This document shows, piece after piece, positions 51,799 to 61,359 of a DNA stretch of 64,000 bases. The notes below the pieces were generated by a model, which saw nothing but the letters and a program-made list of their open reading frames with translations, was not told the DNA's origin and did not search any database. This stretch comes from Saccharothrix obliqua (lineage in GTDB: Bacteria > Actinomycetota > Actinomycetes > Mycobacteriales > Pseudonocardiaceae), in assembly GCF_019375475.1 (NCBI RefSeq), contig NZ_JAHXGQ010000005.1, positions 372,001 to 436,000 of the forward strand. Direction: 5' to 3'. The translations under genes were made by a program, and so were the position numbers. Positions within the stretch are counted from its first letter, which is position 1; each line of letters begins with the position of its first letter.

Positions 51799-53490
51799 AT
51801 GATTCGGTCTGGGGGGACGCGTGTGCGCGCTGCCGTCGGTGCGGTGGTCGCGCTCTTCGCGCTGTCCGCCTGCTCCATCACCCCGCCGCCACCGCTGGTG
51901 CCCTCCACGCCCGGCATGACGGTCGTGCCGAAGGAGAAGCTGAACGAGGTCGTCGTCGGCGTCGACGAGGTCAAGGGCGGCTACAACCCGCACACCCTCG
52001 CCGCCCAGTCGACGGTCACCACGGCCCTGTCGTCGCTGCTGCTGCCCAGCGCGTTCCGCACCAACGGCGACGGCACGCCCCGCATCGACCTCGACCTGCT
52101 GGTGAGCGCCGAGGTGACGAAGGCCGAGCCGTACACGGTGACCTACACCATCCGCCGGGACGCGTCCTGGTCGGACAGCGCGCCCATCGCCGCCGAGGAC
52201 TTCGTCTACCTCTGGGAGCGGATGCGCGAGGAGCCGGGCGTGGTGGACCCGGCCGGCTACCGGCTGATCTCGGACATCGCGTCCCGCGAGGGCGGCAAGG
52301 TGGTCGAGGTGGTGTTCCGCAGCCCCTACCCGGGCTGGCGGAGCCTGTTCACCAACCTGCTGCCGGCGCACCTGCTCAAGGACGCGCCGGGCGGGTGGGC
52401 CGCGGCGCTCGCCGACAGCTTCCCGGCGAGCGCGGGGCCGTTCGCCGTCCGCACCCTCGACCAGCCGCGTGGCGAGATCATCCTGGAGCGCAACGACCGG
52501 TTCTGGGAGCGACCCGCCGCGCTCGACCGCGTGGTGCTGCGCCGGGCGAGCCAGCACAACACCATCGAGGCGCTGAAGTCCGGCGACAACCAGGCCGCGT
52601 TGCTCCGGGCGGACGCGATCGCGTTGAAAGACATCGGTGACCTCGGCCGGACAACGAGCCTGACAACGTCCGTCGTGCCCCGGCCCGAGGTGGTGACGCT
52701 GCTGGCCAGACCCGCGGCGCCGCAGCTCGCGGACGTCCGGGTTCGGCAGGCCGTGTTCAACGCCCTGGACCGGGACGAGCTGGTCGCCCTCGGCTCGCGC
52801 AACGGGCCGTCCGCCCGGCTCCGCGCGGACTCGCAGGTCGTGCCGCCCACGAAGACCGGCTACCAGCCCGCCTACCAGCCCAACCCGGCGCCGGTCGCCC
52901 AGCTGCTCACCGACGCCGGCTACACCCAGCAGAACGGCCAGTGGGCGCGGGACGGCAAACCGCTGACGCTCACCATCGCCGCACCCGCCGGGATCGAGCC
53001 GTACGTCACCGTCGCGAGCCAGGTGCAACGCCAACTGGCATTGTCCGGAATCGCCGGACGGCTCCTGACAACGCCCGGCAATCAGTTGTTCGGACGTGAT
53101 CTTTCCGGCACCGCGACAACCAACGCCGAGCCGATCGACATTGCCGTCGTGCCCCGCGTCGACACCGGTGATTCGACCGCCGTGCTCGCCTCCGCATTCG
53201 GCTGCCGCACCGCCGAGGCGGACTCCGGTACACCCATTCCGGCGAATCTGTCCGGTTTCTGCGATCAGTCCGTCCAGCCCACGATCGACGACGCGCTGTC
53301 CGGTGGGCTGCTGTTGTCCGACGCGCTGGCCCGGGTCGAGCCGGTGCTCTGGCAGCAGGCCGTCTCGATGCCGTTGTTCCAGGTAGCAGACCTGCTCGTG
53401 GTCCTGCCACAGGCCCAGAACGTCACCGCTGGCGCGCCCTTCGCGGGTCCGCTGAGCGGTGCGGCCACCTGGCGGAGGGAGGGGCGTTGA
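51799..53490 (+). CDS. lpqW: LpqW-like substrate-binding lipoprotein
   Basis: A 563-residue lipoprotein from ATG 51799. Signal peptide ends in lipobox LSAC (about residue 24). The mature part is a cluster C (SBP_bac_5) binding protein like DppA/OppA, with EVVVGVDEVKGGYNPHTL at the N terminus, EDFVYLWERMREEPG and a degenerate ligand region. It is not adjacent to its own permeases, and the following transporter has its own binding protein. In mycobacteria LpqW, located downstream of typA, influences flux between polar PIMs and lipomannan at the PimE step. The match is by position and architecture, and transport cannot be excluded. Confidence 0.75.
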   Translation: MIRSGGTRVRAAVGAVVALFALSACSITPPPPLVPSTPGMTVVPKEKLNEVVVGVDEVKGGYNPHTLAAQSTVTTALSSLLLPSAFRTNGDGTPRIDLDLLVSAEVTKAEPYTVTYTIRRDASWSDSAPIAAEDFVYLWERMREEPGVVDPAGYRLISDIASREGGKVVEVVFRSPYPGWRSLFTNLLPAHLLKDAPGGWAAALADSFPASAGPFAVRTLDQPRGEIILERNDRFWERPAALDRVVLRRASQHNTIEALKSGDNQAALLRADAIALKDIGDLGRTTSLTTSVVPRPEVVTLLARPAAPQLADVRVRQAVFNALDRDELVALGSRNGPSARLRADSQVVPPTKTGYQPAYQPNPAPVAQLLTDAGYTQQNGQWARDGKPLTLTIAAPAGIEPYVTVASQVQRQLALSGIAGRLLTTPGNQLFGRDLSGTATTNAEPIDIAVVPRVDTGDSTAVLASAFGCRTAEADSGTPIPANLSGFCDQSVQPTIDDALSGGLLLSDALARVEPVLWQQAVSMPLFQVADLLVVLPQAQNVTAGAPFAGPLSGAATWRREGR

Positions 53491-53550
53491 CAGTTGACTC
53501 GTCTCTTCGAGTGAGTTCACTCGCACCCGAGGTGCGGTGCCCGGTCAATA

Positions 53551-53580
53551 TTGACAGTATTCCCGACGTCCGGTTAACAA
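53551..53580 (+). promoter_or_regulatory. Candidate promoter of the peptide transporter operon
   Basis: TTGACA (53551-53556), a perfect -35, is followed after 17-18 bases by TTAACA/TAACAA (53574-53580). The 301-base gap 53491-53791 is markedly less GC-rich than its surroundings. It gives a leader of about 200 bases before the first gene, in which no recognised RNA element was found. Confidence 0.6.
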
Positions 53581-53791
53581 ACGCTCCCGCGCGGTAACGA
53601 CGGAGTAGCTTGCTGCTACCAGCGTGTCACCCTTTGGTCACGATCGGCCGGGGGGTCGTGACCCTGCTTGCGGCGGGTTCTTATCGTGCTGCAACGGTGT
53701 GTCGGTTCGGGGCGCGTTTGGCACATCACGGTTATGGGTGGAGTTCACCGCTGAGCGGTGCTCCAACCCAGTGCTAGGAGGGCACGTGTCG

Positions 53792-55621
53792 ATGAGGAGA
53801 TCAAAGGCTGTCTCGGCGCTTGCGCTGCTGACCGGCGCCGCACTCGTGTTGAGTGCGTGTGGTGGCGGCGGCAGCACCGGCGGGACCGACCAGGGTGAGC
53901 AGCAGAACTCCGACCCCGGCAAGATCGGTGGTCAGGACGAGCTGTTCAAGCGTCCCAAGGTGGACGACATCGGTGAGATCGCGGTCGCGATCGAAGAGGG
54001 CTTCCACAACTACAACAACAACATCGGCGCGACGAACAACTTCTCCAGCACCATCGCGCTGTCCAACGTGCAGCCCTCGCCGTACATCACCGACCTGGTC
54101 GACGGCAAGTTCGTCATCAAGATCGACGGCGACCTGATGGAGTCCATCAAGGTCACGTCGAGCGACCCGCAGGTCATCGAGTGGAAGGTCAACAAGGCCG
54201 CCGTCTGGTCCGACGGCGCGCCGATCGACTGCAAGGACTTCCACCTGAAGTGGCTGGCCGCCACCAGCAAGGCGACGGTCAAGGGCGACGACGGCTCGGA
54301 AGCCTCGATCTTCGACTCGTCCCCGACGGGCTACGAGAACATCGAGAAGCTCGAGTGCTCGGACAACGGCAAGACGATCACCACGTCGTTCTTCAAGGAC
54401 AAGCCGTTCGCGGACTACCGCGCGCTGTTCTCGCAGGTCGGCAGTGACGGCCTGCTCCCGGCCCACGTGCTGGAGCAGAAGACCGGCGTCGCGGACATCA
54501 CCAAGGTCCTGCCGTCCCAGAACGACGAGACCGTCAAGAAGGTCGCCGAGTTCTACACCAAGGGCTGGCTGGGCTTCGACCCGGCGGTCGCCCTCTCCGG
54601 CGGTCCGTACCTGATCGAGTCCTCGGACCTGAAGGACCAGACGGTCCTGGTGCGCAACCCGAAGTGGTGGGGCGAGAAGCCCGCCGCGTCGAAGGTCGTC
54701 CTGAAGACGAACACGGACGCCCAGTCGGCGGCCCAGCAGCTCCAGAACAAGGAAGTCGTCGTCATCGCCCCGCAGGCCGACCCGGCCGTGGCGCAGCAGC
54801 TGCGCGGTGACAGCTCGTTCAAGGTCTACGCGGCCGGTGGCCAGACCTACGAGCACGTGGACTTCAACATGGACCGCCCCTTGTTCAAGAACAACAAGGA
54901 GCTGCGCCTCGCCGTCGCCCAGTGCTTCGACCGGCAGGACCTGGTCGAGAAGCTGGTGAAGGACGTCGACCCGAACGCCAAGCCGCTCGGTTCGTTCACC
55001 TTCATGCCGAACGAGGTCGGCTACGAGGACCACTACGGCGACGTCGGCAACGGTGACGTGGCCGCGGCCAAGAAGACCCTGGACGACGCCGGCTGGAAGC
55101 AGGGCGGCGACGGCATCTACACCAAGGGTGAGTTCCGCGCGTCCTTCAAGATCGGCCACAAGACGGTCCAGCGCCGTGCGGACACCGTCCGCATCCTCCA
55201 GGACAAGTGCCGCCAGGCGGGCATCGAGATCATCGACGACCAGGCCGCCGACTTCAACGACAAGCGCCTCCCGGCGTCCGAGTTCGACGCGGCCCTGTTC
55301 GCGTGGGTCGGCCAGCCGCTGAAGGCCGGTGCGTTCGGCAACTACGCCCAGAAGGAGAAGGGCGGGTCGGCGAACTACAACAACTACGACTCCGCCGTGG
55401 TCACCGAGAAGTGGCAGGCCGCGAACGGTGAGCTGGACTTCCAGAAGCGCATCACGATGATGAACGACGTCGACAAGCAGATGCGCGAGGACCTGCACAG
55501 CGTCCCGCTGTTCCAGCTGACCGACTTCGCCGCGTCCACCGCGGACATCGGCCCGATCTCGTACATCGGTGTCGGTGGTGGCGTGACCTGGAACCTCTAC
55601 GCCTGGCAGATCAAGAAGTAA
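53792..55621 (+). CDS. Peptide ABC transporter substrate-binding lipoprotein
   Basis: A 609-residue cluster C binding protein. ATG 53792 lies 9 bases after AGGAGGG; GTG 53786 is closer to it. The signal peptide ends in the lipobox LSACG (about residue 26), followed by a Gly/Ser/Asn linker. Family blocks are EWKVNKAAVWSDGAPIDCKDFHLKW in pieces, LSGGPYLIESS, LVRNPKWWG, NKELRLAVAQCFDRQDLVEKL and FNDKRLPASEFDAALFAW. Codon use is highly optimised (AAG, GAG, AAC), suggesting strong expression. It captures oligopeptides or a similar ligand for the permeases downstream. Confidence 0.9.
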   Translation: MRRSKAVSALALLTGAALVLSACGGGGSTGGTDQGEQQNSDPGKIGGQDELFKRPKVDDIGEIAVAIEEGFHNYNNNIGATNNFSSTIALSNVQPSPYITDLVDGKFVIKIDGDLMESIKVTSSDPQVIEWKVNKAAVWSDGAPIDCKDFHLKWLAATSKATVKGDDGSEASIFDSSPTGYENIEKLECSDNGKTITTSFFKDKPFADYRALFSQVGSDGLLPAHVLEQKTGVADITKVLPSQNDETVKKVAEFYTKGWLGFDPAVALSGGPYLIESSDLKDQTVLVRNPKWWGEKPAASKVVLKTNTDAQSAAQQLQNKEVVVIAPQADPAVAQQLRGDSSFKVYAAGGQTYEHVDFNMDRPLFKNNKELRLAVAQCFDRQDLVEKLVKDVDPNAKPLGSFTFMPNEVGYEDHYGDVGNGDVAAAKKTLDDAGWKQGGDGIYTKGEFRASFKIGHKTVQRRADTVRILQDKCRQAGIEIIDDQAADFNDKRLPASEFDAALFAWVGQPLKAGAFGNYAQKEKGGSANYNNYDSAVVTEKWQAANGELDFQKRITMMNDVDKQMREDLHSVPLFQLTDFAASTADIGPISYIGVGGGVTWNLYAWQIKK

Positions 55622-55664
55622 GTCGAGCTGCCTCCAGCTCACGACGCCATTCCGTTTGTTCCGA

Positions 55665-55699
55665 CCGGGGGGTCGGTGCCACAAGCACCGGCCCCCCGG
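55665..55699 (+). terminator. Internal terminator/processing hairpin after the binding-protein gene
   Basis: Arms CCGGGGGGTCGGTGC (55665-55679) and GCACCGGCCCCCCGG (55685-55699) pair with one mismatch over a 5-base loop. It lies between the binding protein and permease genes and would reduce read-through, allowing excess binding protein. A -10-like TAGGCT follows at 55717-55722. Confidence 0.7.
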
Positions 55700-55765
55700 G
55701 CGGTGTCCGCGTCCGGTAGGCTGGCCCGCTTGGGCGGGGGCGCCTAGGGAGACTAGAGACTTGTC

Positions 55766-56764
55766 ATGTTCCGTTACATAATCCGGCGGCTGTTGATCTC
55801 GATCCCGCTGTTGATCGTCGCCTCATTCCTCTGCTTCGGACTCGTCAACGCGATGGGCGACCCCCTCGGCGAGTGGAAGCTCCAGAAGCCGAGGACCCCG
55901 GCGGAGATCTCCGCCGCCTACGAGCGGACCGGTTACAACAAGCCGTTCTTCGAGCGCTACGCCACCTGGGCGGGTGACTTCGTGACCGGCGACTGGGGCG
56001 AGTCCGTCGTCCCGGGCAACGCGGGCAGGCCGGTGAAGGACGAGGTCCTCAAGGCGTTCGGCGTCACCCTCCGGTTGATCCTGGGCGCCGAGATCATCGC
56101 GCTGATCCTCGGCATCGCGGTCGGCGTCATCGGCGCCGTGCGACAATATTCGATCTTCGACTACATAGCCACCGGTATATCGTTCACGATGTTCTCGATG
56201 CCCCTCTTCTGCGTGGCACTCGTGCTCAAGGCCGGTGGCATCGAGTTGAACAACTGGCTGGAGTCGATCGGCGCGGACCGGTGGATCATCACCGCGGGTC
56301 CGCCGGGTGACGGCTTCAGCGGCAGCATCGGCACCCAGGTCTTCCAGTACACCGGCGCGTACGTGCTGCCCACCATCTGCCTGGTGGTCATCCAGTTCGC
56401 GTTGTACAGCCGGTTCCAGCGCGCGTCCATGCTGGACACCCTCAACGCCGATTACGTGCGCACCGCGCAGGCGAAGGGCGTCTCCCAGGGCCGGGCGATC
56501 TTCAAGCACGCTTTCCGGAACGCGCTCATCCCGATCATCACGGTGTCCTCGTTGAACATCGGTGCGAACTTCGGTGGTGCGGTGATCACCGAAACCGTCT
56601 TCGGGTGGTCCGGCATGGGCAAGTTCCTCGTCGAGGCGATCACGAAGATCGAGCCCTACCAGGTGCTCGGCTTCATGATGGTGACGGCCGTGTTCATCAT
56701 CGTGTTCAACCTGATCGCGGACGTCATGTACGCGATCCTGGACCCGAGGATTCGCCTTGACTGA
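55766..56764 (+). CDS. Peptide ABC transporter permease (DppB/OppB type)
   Basis: A 332-residue permease with six helices. The N-terminal FRYIIRRLLISIPLLIVASF is the classic OppB start. The periplasmic loop contains FFERYATWAGDFVTGDWGES. The EAA loop is LNADYVRTAQAKGVSQGRAIFKHAFRNALIP in pieces, and NFGGAVITETVFGWSGMGKFLVEAI is the C-terminal signature. An insertion between helices 3 and 4 (about residues 150-190) is typical of actinobacterial OppB. It overlaps the next gene by 8 bases. Confidence 0.93.
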   Translation: MFRYIIRRLLISIPLLIVASFLCFGLVNAMGDPLGEWKLQKPRTPAEISAAYERTGYNKPFFERYATWAGDFVTGDWGESVVPGNAGRPVKDEVLKAFGVTLRLILGAEIIALILGIAVGVIGAVRQYSIFDYIATGISFTMFSMPLFCVALVLKAGGIELNNWLESIGADRWIITAGPPGDGFSGSIGTQVFQYTGAYVLPTICLVVIQFALYSRFQRASMLDTLNADYVRTAQAKGVSQGRAIFKHAFRNALIPIITVSSLNIGANFGGAVITETVFGWSGMGKFLVEAITKIEPYQVLGFMMVTAVFIIVFNLIADVMYAILDPRIRLD

Positions 56765-57707
56765 GATCGGTTCCCCCGTGGCCGCGCCGACCGGGCCGAG
56801 CACCGGCGAGGCGAGCCAGTTCGACTCGACGGCGGCCCGCAAGCAGTGGCAGGTCATCCTGCGCCGGTTCACCCGGCACAAGGCGGCCCTGGTCGGCCTC
56901 GTGCTGTTCGTGGTCCTCGTGCTGTTCGCCTTCCTGGGCGGGTGGCTCTGGAAGCACCCGTACGACCAGACCTTCCGCCGCTACCTCGACCCGACCGGCG
57001 ACCACCCGTTCGGCACCGACCGGCTCGGGTTCGACATGGTCGCGCAGATCATCCGCGGCACCCAGTTCTCGCTCCAGATCGCGATCTTCGTGGCCGTGCT
57101 GTCCACGATCATCGGCGTGGTGCTCGGCTCGCTCGCGGGCTACCTGCGCGGCTGGGTCGACGCCGTGATCAGCCGGTTCATCGACCTGATCCTGGTGATC
57201 CCCAGCCTGGTCATCGCGGCGGTGCTGGTCCGCAACAGCTTCGTGGCCTCGGTCGCGGGTGGCGGCGGCAGCAACTGGGTCGTCGTGGCCCTGTACCTGG
57301 GCCTGATCATGTGGCTGTCCATCGCCCGCGTCATCCGCGGCATGGTGCTGTCGCTGCGTGAGAAGGAGTTCGTCGAGGCGGCCCGCGCGCTGGGCGCGTC
57401 GACCTCCCGCATCGTGTTCCGGCACATCCTGCCGAACACCATCGACGTGATCATCGTCAACGCGACCCTGGCCATCGCGCAGGCCGTGCTGCTGGAGGCC
57501 GCGCTGTCGTTCATCGGCCTCGGCGTGCAGAGCCCGGACACGTCCCTCGGCCTCATGATCAGCCTGAACAAGAACGAGCTGACGCTGCACCCGTGGCTGT
57601 TCTTCACGCCGTTCATCTTCATCGTGCTGATCTCGCTGTCGGTCAACTTCATCGGCGACGGCCTCCGGGACGCCTTCGACCCGCGCCAGAAGAGGGTGAA
57701 GGCATGA
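56757..57707 (+). CDS. Peptide ABC transporter permease (DppC/OppC type)
   Basis: A 316-residue permease. It starts at TTG 56757, overlapping the stop of the partner permease by 8 bases; no better start is available upstream of the conserved WQVILRRFTRHKAALVGLVLF. The family markers are HPFGTDRLGFDMVAQIIRGTQFSLQIA in pieces, REKEFVEAARALGASTSRIVFRHILPN (EAA loop) and AALSFIGLGVQSPDTSLGLMI. Six helices are predicted. The stop overlaps the ATPase start (ATGA). Confidence 0.93.
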   Translation: MTEIGSPVAAPTGPSTGEASQFDSTAARKQWQVILRRFTRHKAALVGLVLFVVLVLFAFLGGWLWKHPYDQTFRRYLDPTGDHPFGTDRLGFDMVAQIIRGTQFSLQIAIFVAVLSTIIGVVLGSLAGYLRGWVDAVISRFIDLILVIPSLVIAAVLVRNSFVASVAGGGGSNWVVVALYLGLIMWLSIARVIRGMVLSLREKEFVEAARALGASTSRIVFRHILPNTIDVIIVNATLAIAQAVLLEAALSFIGLGVQSPDTSLGLMISLNKNELTLHPWLFFTPFIFIVLISLSVNFIGDGLRDAFDPRQKRVKA

Positions 57708-58882
57708 GTGAGTTGGGTGTCATGAACGCTCCCGAGTCGGCGTCCCGAGGGCTCGCCGGGGACAAGCTGCTCCGGGTCGAGAACCTCTCGGTCGACTTCC
57801 CCACCGAGGACGGCGTGGTCCACGCCGTGCGCGACGTGTCGTTCACGCTCGGGCCGGGCGAGGTGCTGGGCATCGTCGGCGAGTCCGGCTCCGGCAAGTC
57901 CGTGTCGTCCATGGCGGTCATGGGCCTGCTGCCCAAGACCGCGCGGGTCGGCGGCTCCATCCGGTTCAAGGGCGACGAGCTGGTCGGTCGGACCTACAAG
58001 CAGATGCAGCCGGTGCGCGGCAACGGCATCTCGATGATCTTCCAGGACCCGATGACGTCGCTGAACCCCGTCTACACGGTGGGGTGGCAGCTCGCCGAGG
58101 CGTACCTCGCGCACCACGACGTGTCGAAGAAGGCCGCGTGGGCGAAGGCGGTCGAATCGCTGGAACTCGTCGGCATCCCGCAGCCGGACCGCCGCGCCGC
58201 CCAGTACCCGCACGAGTTCTCGGGCGGTATGCGGCAGCGCGCGATGATCGCCATGGCGATCATCAACGACCCGGACGTGATCATCGCGGACGAGCCGACC
58301 ACGGCGCTGGACGTGACCGTGCAGGCGCAGATCCTGGACACGCTGCTGCGCATCCGGGACGAGACGAGCGCCGGCATCATGATCATCACCCACGACCTCG
58401 GCGTCGTGGCGGGCATGGTGGACCGCGTCCAGGTGATGTACGGCGGCACGGTCGTCGAGCAGGGCGGCGTGGACGAGGTCTTCGAAGCCCAGCGGATGCC
58501 CTACACGGTCGGCCTGCTCGGGTCCATCCCGAACCCGCAGCTGCTCGGCAAGCGGCTCACCCCCATCAAGGGCGCGCCGCCCTCGCTGATGAACCTCCCG
58601 AAGGGCTGCTCGTTCTCGCCGCGCTGCCCGCTCGCGATCGACGTGTGCCGGGAGACCGAGCCGGAACTGCTCGAAACCGACCGCACGGGCCACTTCGCCC
58701 GCTGCCACCGGTCCGCGCACCTGGCCACCATCGAGCAGCCGCAGCGGCTGTTCGCGCACGAGGAGATCGGCGTGGTGGAGAACCCCGCGGCGGTCACCAT
58801 GGCCAACCCGGACATCCCCGTCGCCGAAGAACTCGACGACGTGGAGGCGCGGCTGCACGAAGATGAGAGGCCCACCTCATGA
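57704..58882 (+). CDS. Peptide ABC transporter ATP-binding protein (DppD/OppD type)
   Basis: A 392-residue ATPase, ATG 57704. Walker [19 protein letters not shown] (about 51-68), Q-loop [13 protein letters not shown], signature [15 protein letters not shown], Walker [15 protein letters not shown] and the switch ITHDLGVVA are complete. The C-terminal oligopeptide-transporter domain has four Cys in [16 protein letters not shown] and the later FARCH, expected to bind an iron-sulfur cluster as in related DppD proteins. A final acidic tail is longer than usual. Confidence 0.93.
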   Translation: MSELGVMNAPESASRGLAGDKLLRVENLSVDFPTEDGVVHAVRDVSFTLGPGEVLGIVGESGSGKSVSSMAVMGLLPKTARVGGSIRFKGDELVGRTYKQMQPVRGNGISMIFQDPMTSLNPVYTVGWQLAEAYLAHHDVSKKAAWAKAVESLELVGIPQPDRRAAQYPHEFSGGMRQRAMIAMAIINDPDVIIADEPTTALDVTVQAQILDTLLRIRDETSAGIMIITHDLGVVAGMVDRVQVMYGGTVVEQGGVDEVFEAQRMPYTVGLLGSIPNPQLLGKRLTPIKGAPPSLMNLPKGCSFSPRCPLAIDVCRETEPELLETDRTGHFARCHRSAHLATIEQPQRLFAHEEIGVVENPAAVTMANPDIPVAEELDDVEARLHEDERPTS

Positions 58883-59934
58883 GCACTGCAACTGACGTGA
58901 ACCCGCAGGCGGGCGGTGCCGCGTCCGGTGCCGGCGGCGCGCCGCTGCTGGAGGTCACCGACCTGGTCAAGTCGTTCCCCGTGCGGGGCGGCGGCATCGT
59001 TCCGCGCACGGTCGGGCAGGTGCAGGCCGTGTCCGGCGTGTCCTTCGACCTGCGTGCGGGCGAGACGCTGGGCCTCGTCGGCGAGTCCGGCTGCGGCAAG
59101 TCCACCACCGGGCGCGCCATCCTCCAGCTGCACAAGCCCACCTCCGGCTCGGTCAGGTTCCAGGGCAAGGAGCTGACCAAGCTGCGCGGCAAGGCGTTGC
59201 GCGGCATCCGGCGGGACATGCAGATCGTGTTCCAGGACCCGTACGCGTCGCTCAACCCGCGCTGGCAGATCAACGAGCTGATCTCCGAGCCGTTCAAGAT
59301 CCACGGCACGGAGAGCGGCACGGACGTCCAGCACCGGGTCAACGAGCTGATGGAACTCGTCGGCCTCAACCCGGAGCACCGCAACCGCTACGCGCACGAG
59401 TTCTCCGGCGGTCAGCGGCAGCGCATCGGCATCGCCCGCGCGCTGGCGCTCAACCCGAAGCTCATCGTGCTGGACGAGCCGGTGTCCGCGCTGGACGTGT
59501 CCGTCCAGGCCGGTGTGGTGAACCTGCTGGAGGAACTCCAGGAGCGGTTGGGCCTCGCGTACCTGTTCGTGGCGCACGACCTGTCCGTGGTGCGGCACAT
59601 CTCCGACCGGGTCGCCGTGATGTACCTCGGGAAGATCATCGAACTCGGTGAGCGCGAGGACATCTACAGCCGGCCCATGCACCCGTACACGCAGGCGCTG
59701 CTGTCGGCCGTGCCGGTGCCGGACCCCAAGCAGGAGCGGCAGCGGCAGCGGATCGTGCTCACCGGTGACGTGCCGTCGCCGGTGAACCCGCCGTCCGGCT
59801 GCCGGTTCCGCACGCGGTGCTGGAAGGCGCAGGACATCTGCGCGGTGGAGGAGCCGAAGTTGGAGCGGCGGGGTGACGCCGACGGGACGTTGTCGGCGTG
59901 CCACTTCGCCGAGGTGCGGTCCATCGTCGGGTGA
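58879..59934 (+). CDS. Peptide ABC transporter ATP-binding protein (DppF/OppF type)
   Basis: A 351-residue ATPase beginning at ATG 58879 inside the stop of its partner. Walker [19 protein letters not shown]-loop [13 protein letters not shown], signature [15 protein letters not shown], Walker [15 protein letters not shown] and [10 protein letters not shown] are complete. The C-terminal domain carries the Cys cluster [14 protein letters not shown] and a final Cys-His (SACHF). It closes the five-gene operon, which is followed by a strong hairpin. Confidence 0.93.
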   Translation: MSTATDVNPQAGGAASGAGGAPLLEVTDLVKSFPVRGGGIVPRTVGQVQAVSGVSFDLRAGETLGLVGESGCGKSTTGRAILQLHKPTSGSVRFQGKELTKLRGKALRGIRRDMQIVFQDPYASLNPRWQINELISEPFKIHGTESGTDVQHRVNELMELVGLNPEHRNRYAHEFSGGQRQRIGIARALALNPKLIVLDEPVSALDVSVQAGVVNLLEELQERLGLAYLFVAHDLSVVRHISDRVAVMYLGKIIELGEREDIYSRPMHPYTQALLSAVPVPDPKQERQRQRIVLTGDVPSPVNPPSGCRFRTRCWKAQDICAVEEPKLERRGDADGTLSACHFAEVRSIVG

Positions 59935-59965
59935 CGGTGGGGTTCCGCTCGGTGTGAGCTGAGCC

Positions 59966-60013
59966 GAGGGCCGGGTCGGCTGCCTGGGGTGCCAGGTGGC
60001 CGGCCCGGCCCTC
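59966..60013 (+). terminator. Terminator of the peptide transporter operon
   Basis: Arms GAGGGCCGGGTCGG (59966-59979) and CCGGCCCGGCCCTC (60000-60013) pair with one mismatch across 20 bases; part of the loop can form its own small stem (CCTGG/CCAGG). Confidence 0.65.
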
Positions 60014-60088
60014 GCTGTGCGAGGCCTCGCTGTGCGGGGTTCTGCTGTGCGAGGTCTTGCTGTGCGGGGTCTTGCTGTGCGGGTCGGC
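60014..60088. repeat. 15-bp tandem repeat, five copies
   Basis: Units starting GCTGTGCG at 60014, 60029, 60044, 60059 and 60074 follow the consensus GCTGTGCGRGGTCTT. They sit between the operon terminator and the mshB promoter and do not belong to a recognised gene. Confidence 0.88.
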
Positions 60089-60124
60089 AACCCTCCCCCG
60101 ACCTGCGCCGTCGGACCCGGTCTC

Positions 60125-60130
60125 TACGCT
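60125..60130 (+). promoter_or_regulatory. -10 element of leaderless mshB
   Basis: TACGCT lies 6 bases before the GTG start at 60137 with no ribosome site between them. Confidence 0.5.
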
Positions 60131-60136
60131 GATCTG

Positions 60137-60973
60137 GTGACGCTGACTGCTCCACCACGGTTGCTGCTGGTACACGCACACCCGGACGACGAAAGCCTGT
60201 GGACGGGCGGCACCATCGCCCGCTACGCGGCGACCGGCGTGCACGTCACCGTGGTCACCTGCACCCTCGGCGAAGAGGGCGAGATCATCCCGCCCGCGCT
60301 GAGCGAACTGGCCGCCGGCGCCGCCGACCAGCTCGGCGGATACCGCGTCGCCGAACTCAGATCCGCCTGCACCGCCCTCGGCGTGACCGACCACCGGTTC
60401 CTCGGCGGTGTCGGGCGGTGGCGTGACTCCGGCATGGCGGGCGTCGCCGCGAACAGCCACCCGCGCGCGTTCACCCGCGGCTCGGCCGACGAGCAGGCCG
60501 AACAGCTCGCGGCGATCATCGCGTCGGTGAAACCGCAGGTCGTGGTCACGTACGACGCGTTCGGCGGGTACGGGCACCCGGACCACATCCGGGCGCACGA
60601 GATCACCATGGCCGCCGCGGGCGACGTGGACCGGGTGTTCTACACGGCCACGTCCCGAGCGGCACTGGAAGAAGGTACGGCGGGCCTCGCGACCTGGGAC
60701 GACCTGCCGTGGCGGCTGCCCGCGCCCGGCGAGCTGCCGGCCACCGACGACGCCGACATCACCACCACCGTCGACGTGTCGGAGCACCTGGTGGCGAAGC
60801 TCCGCGCGTTGCGCGCGCACTCCACGCAGGTCAGTGTGTGGCAGGACGGGCCGCGTGCCGCGTACGCGCTGTCCAACGGCATCGCGCAGCCCGTGCTGCC
60901 CGCCGAGTCCTACGTGCTGGCACGGGGCTCGGCGGAAGGCGCGGGCACGGACCTGTTCGGAGGGCTCGATTGA
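60137..60973 (+). CDS. mshB: N-acetyl-1-D-myo-inositol-2-amino-2-deoxy-alpha-D-glucopyranoside deacetylase
   Basis: A 278-residue LmbE-fold zinc deacetylase of mycothiol synthesis, removing acetyl from GlcNAc-inositol. GTG 60137 gives the canonical start, directly before LLLVHAHPDDESLWTGGTIA, in which His and Asp bind zinc (AHPDD) and the second Asp is the general base. GGYGHPDHIRAHEIT supplies the third zinc His. DHRFLGGVGRWRDSGM and the long ELPATDDADITTTVDV tail match MshB rather than the Mca amidase, which is similar. Homologue of Rv1170; overlaps the next gene by 4 bases. Confidence 0.9.
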   Translation: MTLTAPPRLLLVHAHPDDESLWTGGTIARYAATGVHVTVVTCTLGEEGEIIPPALSELAAGAADQLGGYRVAELRSACTALGVTDHRFLGGVGRWRDSGMAGVAANSHPRAFTRGSADEQAEQLAAIIASVKPQVVVTYDAFGGYGHPDHIRAHEITMAAAGDVDRVFYTATSRAALEEGTAGLATWDDLPWRLPAPGELPATDDADITTTVDVSEHLVAKLRALRAHSTQVSVWQDGPRAAYALSNGIAQPVLPAESYVLARGSAEGAGTDLFGGLD

Positions 60974-61359
60974 GAGACGGGCTGGCGCTCGCGGCACTGA
61001 TGGTCCAGGCGTTCGTGTTGGCGGTGCTGGAGCTGTTCTTCCTGCCGCTGCGCCTGGACGGCACGTTGCTGCCGCGGGTCGCCGACTACCCGTTCCCGGT
61101 GACCGTCCTGGTGGCCACCGTGACGACGCCGTGGCTGGTGGTCGTGGCGTCGCGGTACGCGCGCCGACCGGTGGCCGCCGCCTCGCCGCTGCTGGTGTGG
61201 TTCGGGACGCTGCTGCTGTTCGGCATGTTCGGGCCGGGCGGTGACGCGGTGCTGATGAGCGACTGGCGGACGTTGCTGTTGTTCGCGGGCGGTGCGCTGC
61301 CCGCCGCCGTCGCGGTCGGCGCGTTCATGGGGAGACCGGTCCGTGCCGTCGATCAGTGA
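60970..61359 (+). CDS. Small four-helix membrane protein downstream of mshB
   Basis: A 129-residue protein from TTG 60970, which overlaps the mshB stop (TTGA). Four hydrophobic helices are predicted (about 5-25, 40-58, 66-86, 98-118), with few charges. A similar small membrane protein follows mshB in other actinobacteria (Rv1171). Function unknown; link to mycothiol is positional only. Confidence 0.7.
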   Translation: MRDGLALAALMVQAFVLAVLELFFLPLRLDGTLLPRVADYPFPVTVLVATVTTPWLVVVASRYARRPVAAASPLLVWFGTLLLFGMFGPGGDAVLMSDWRTLLLFAGGALPAAVAVGAFMGRPVRAVDQ

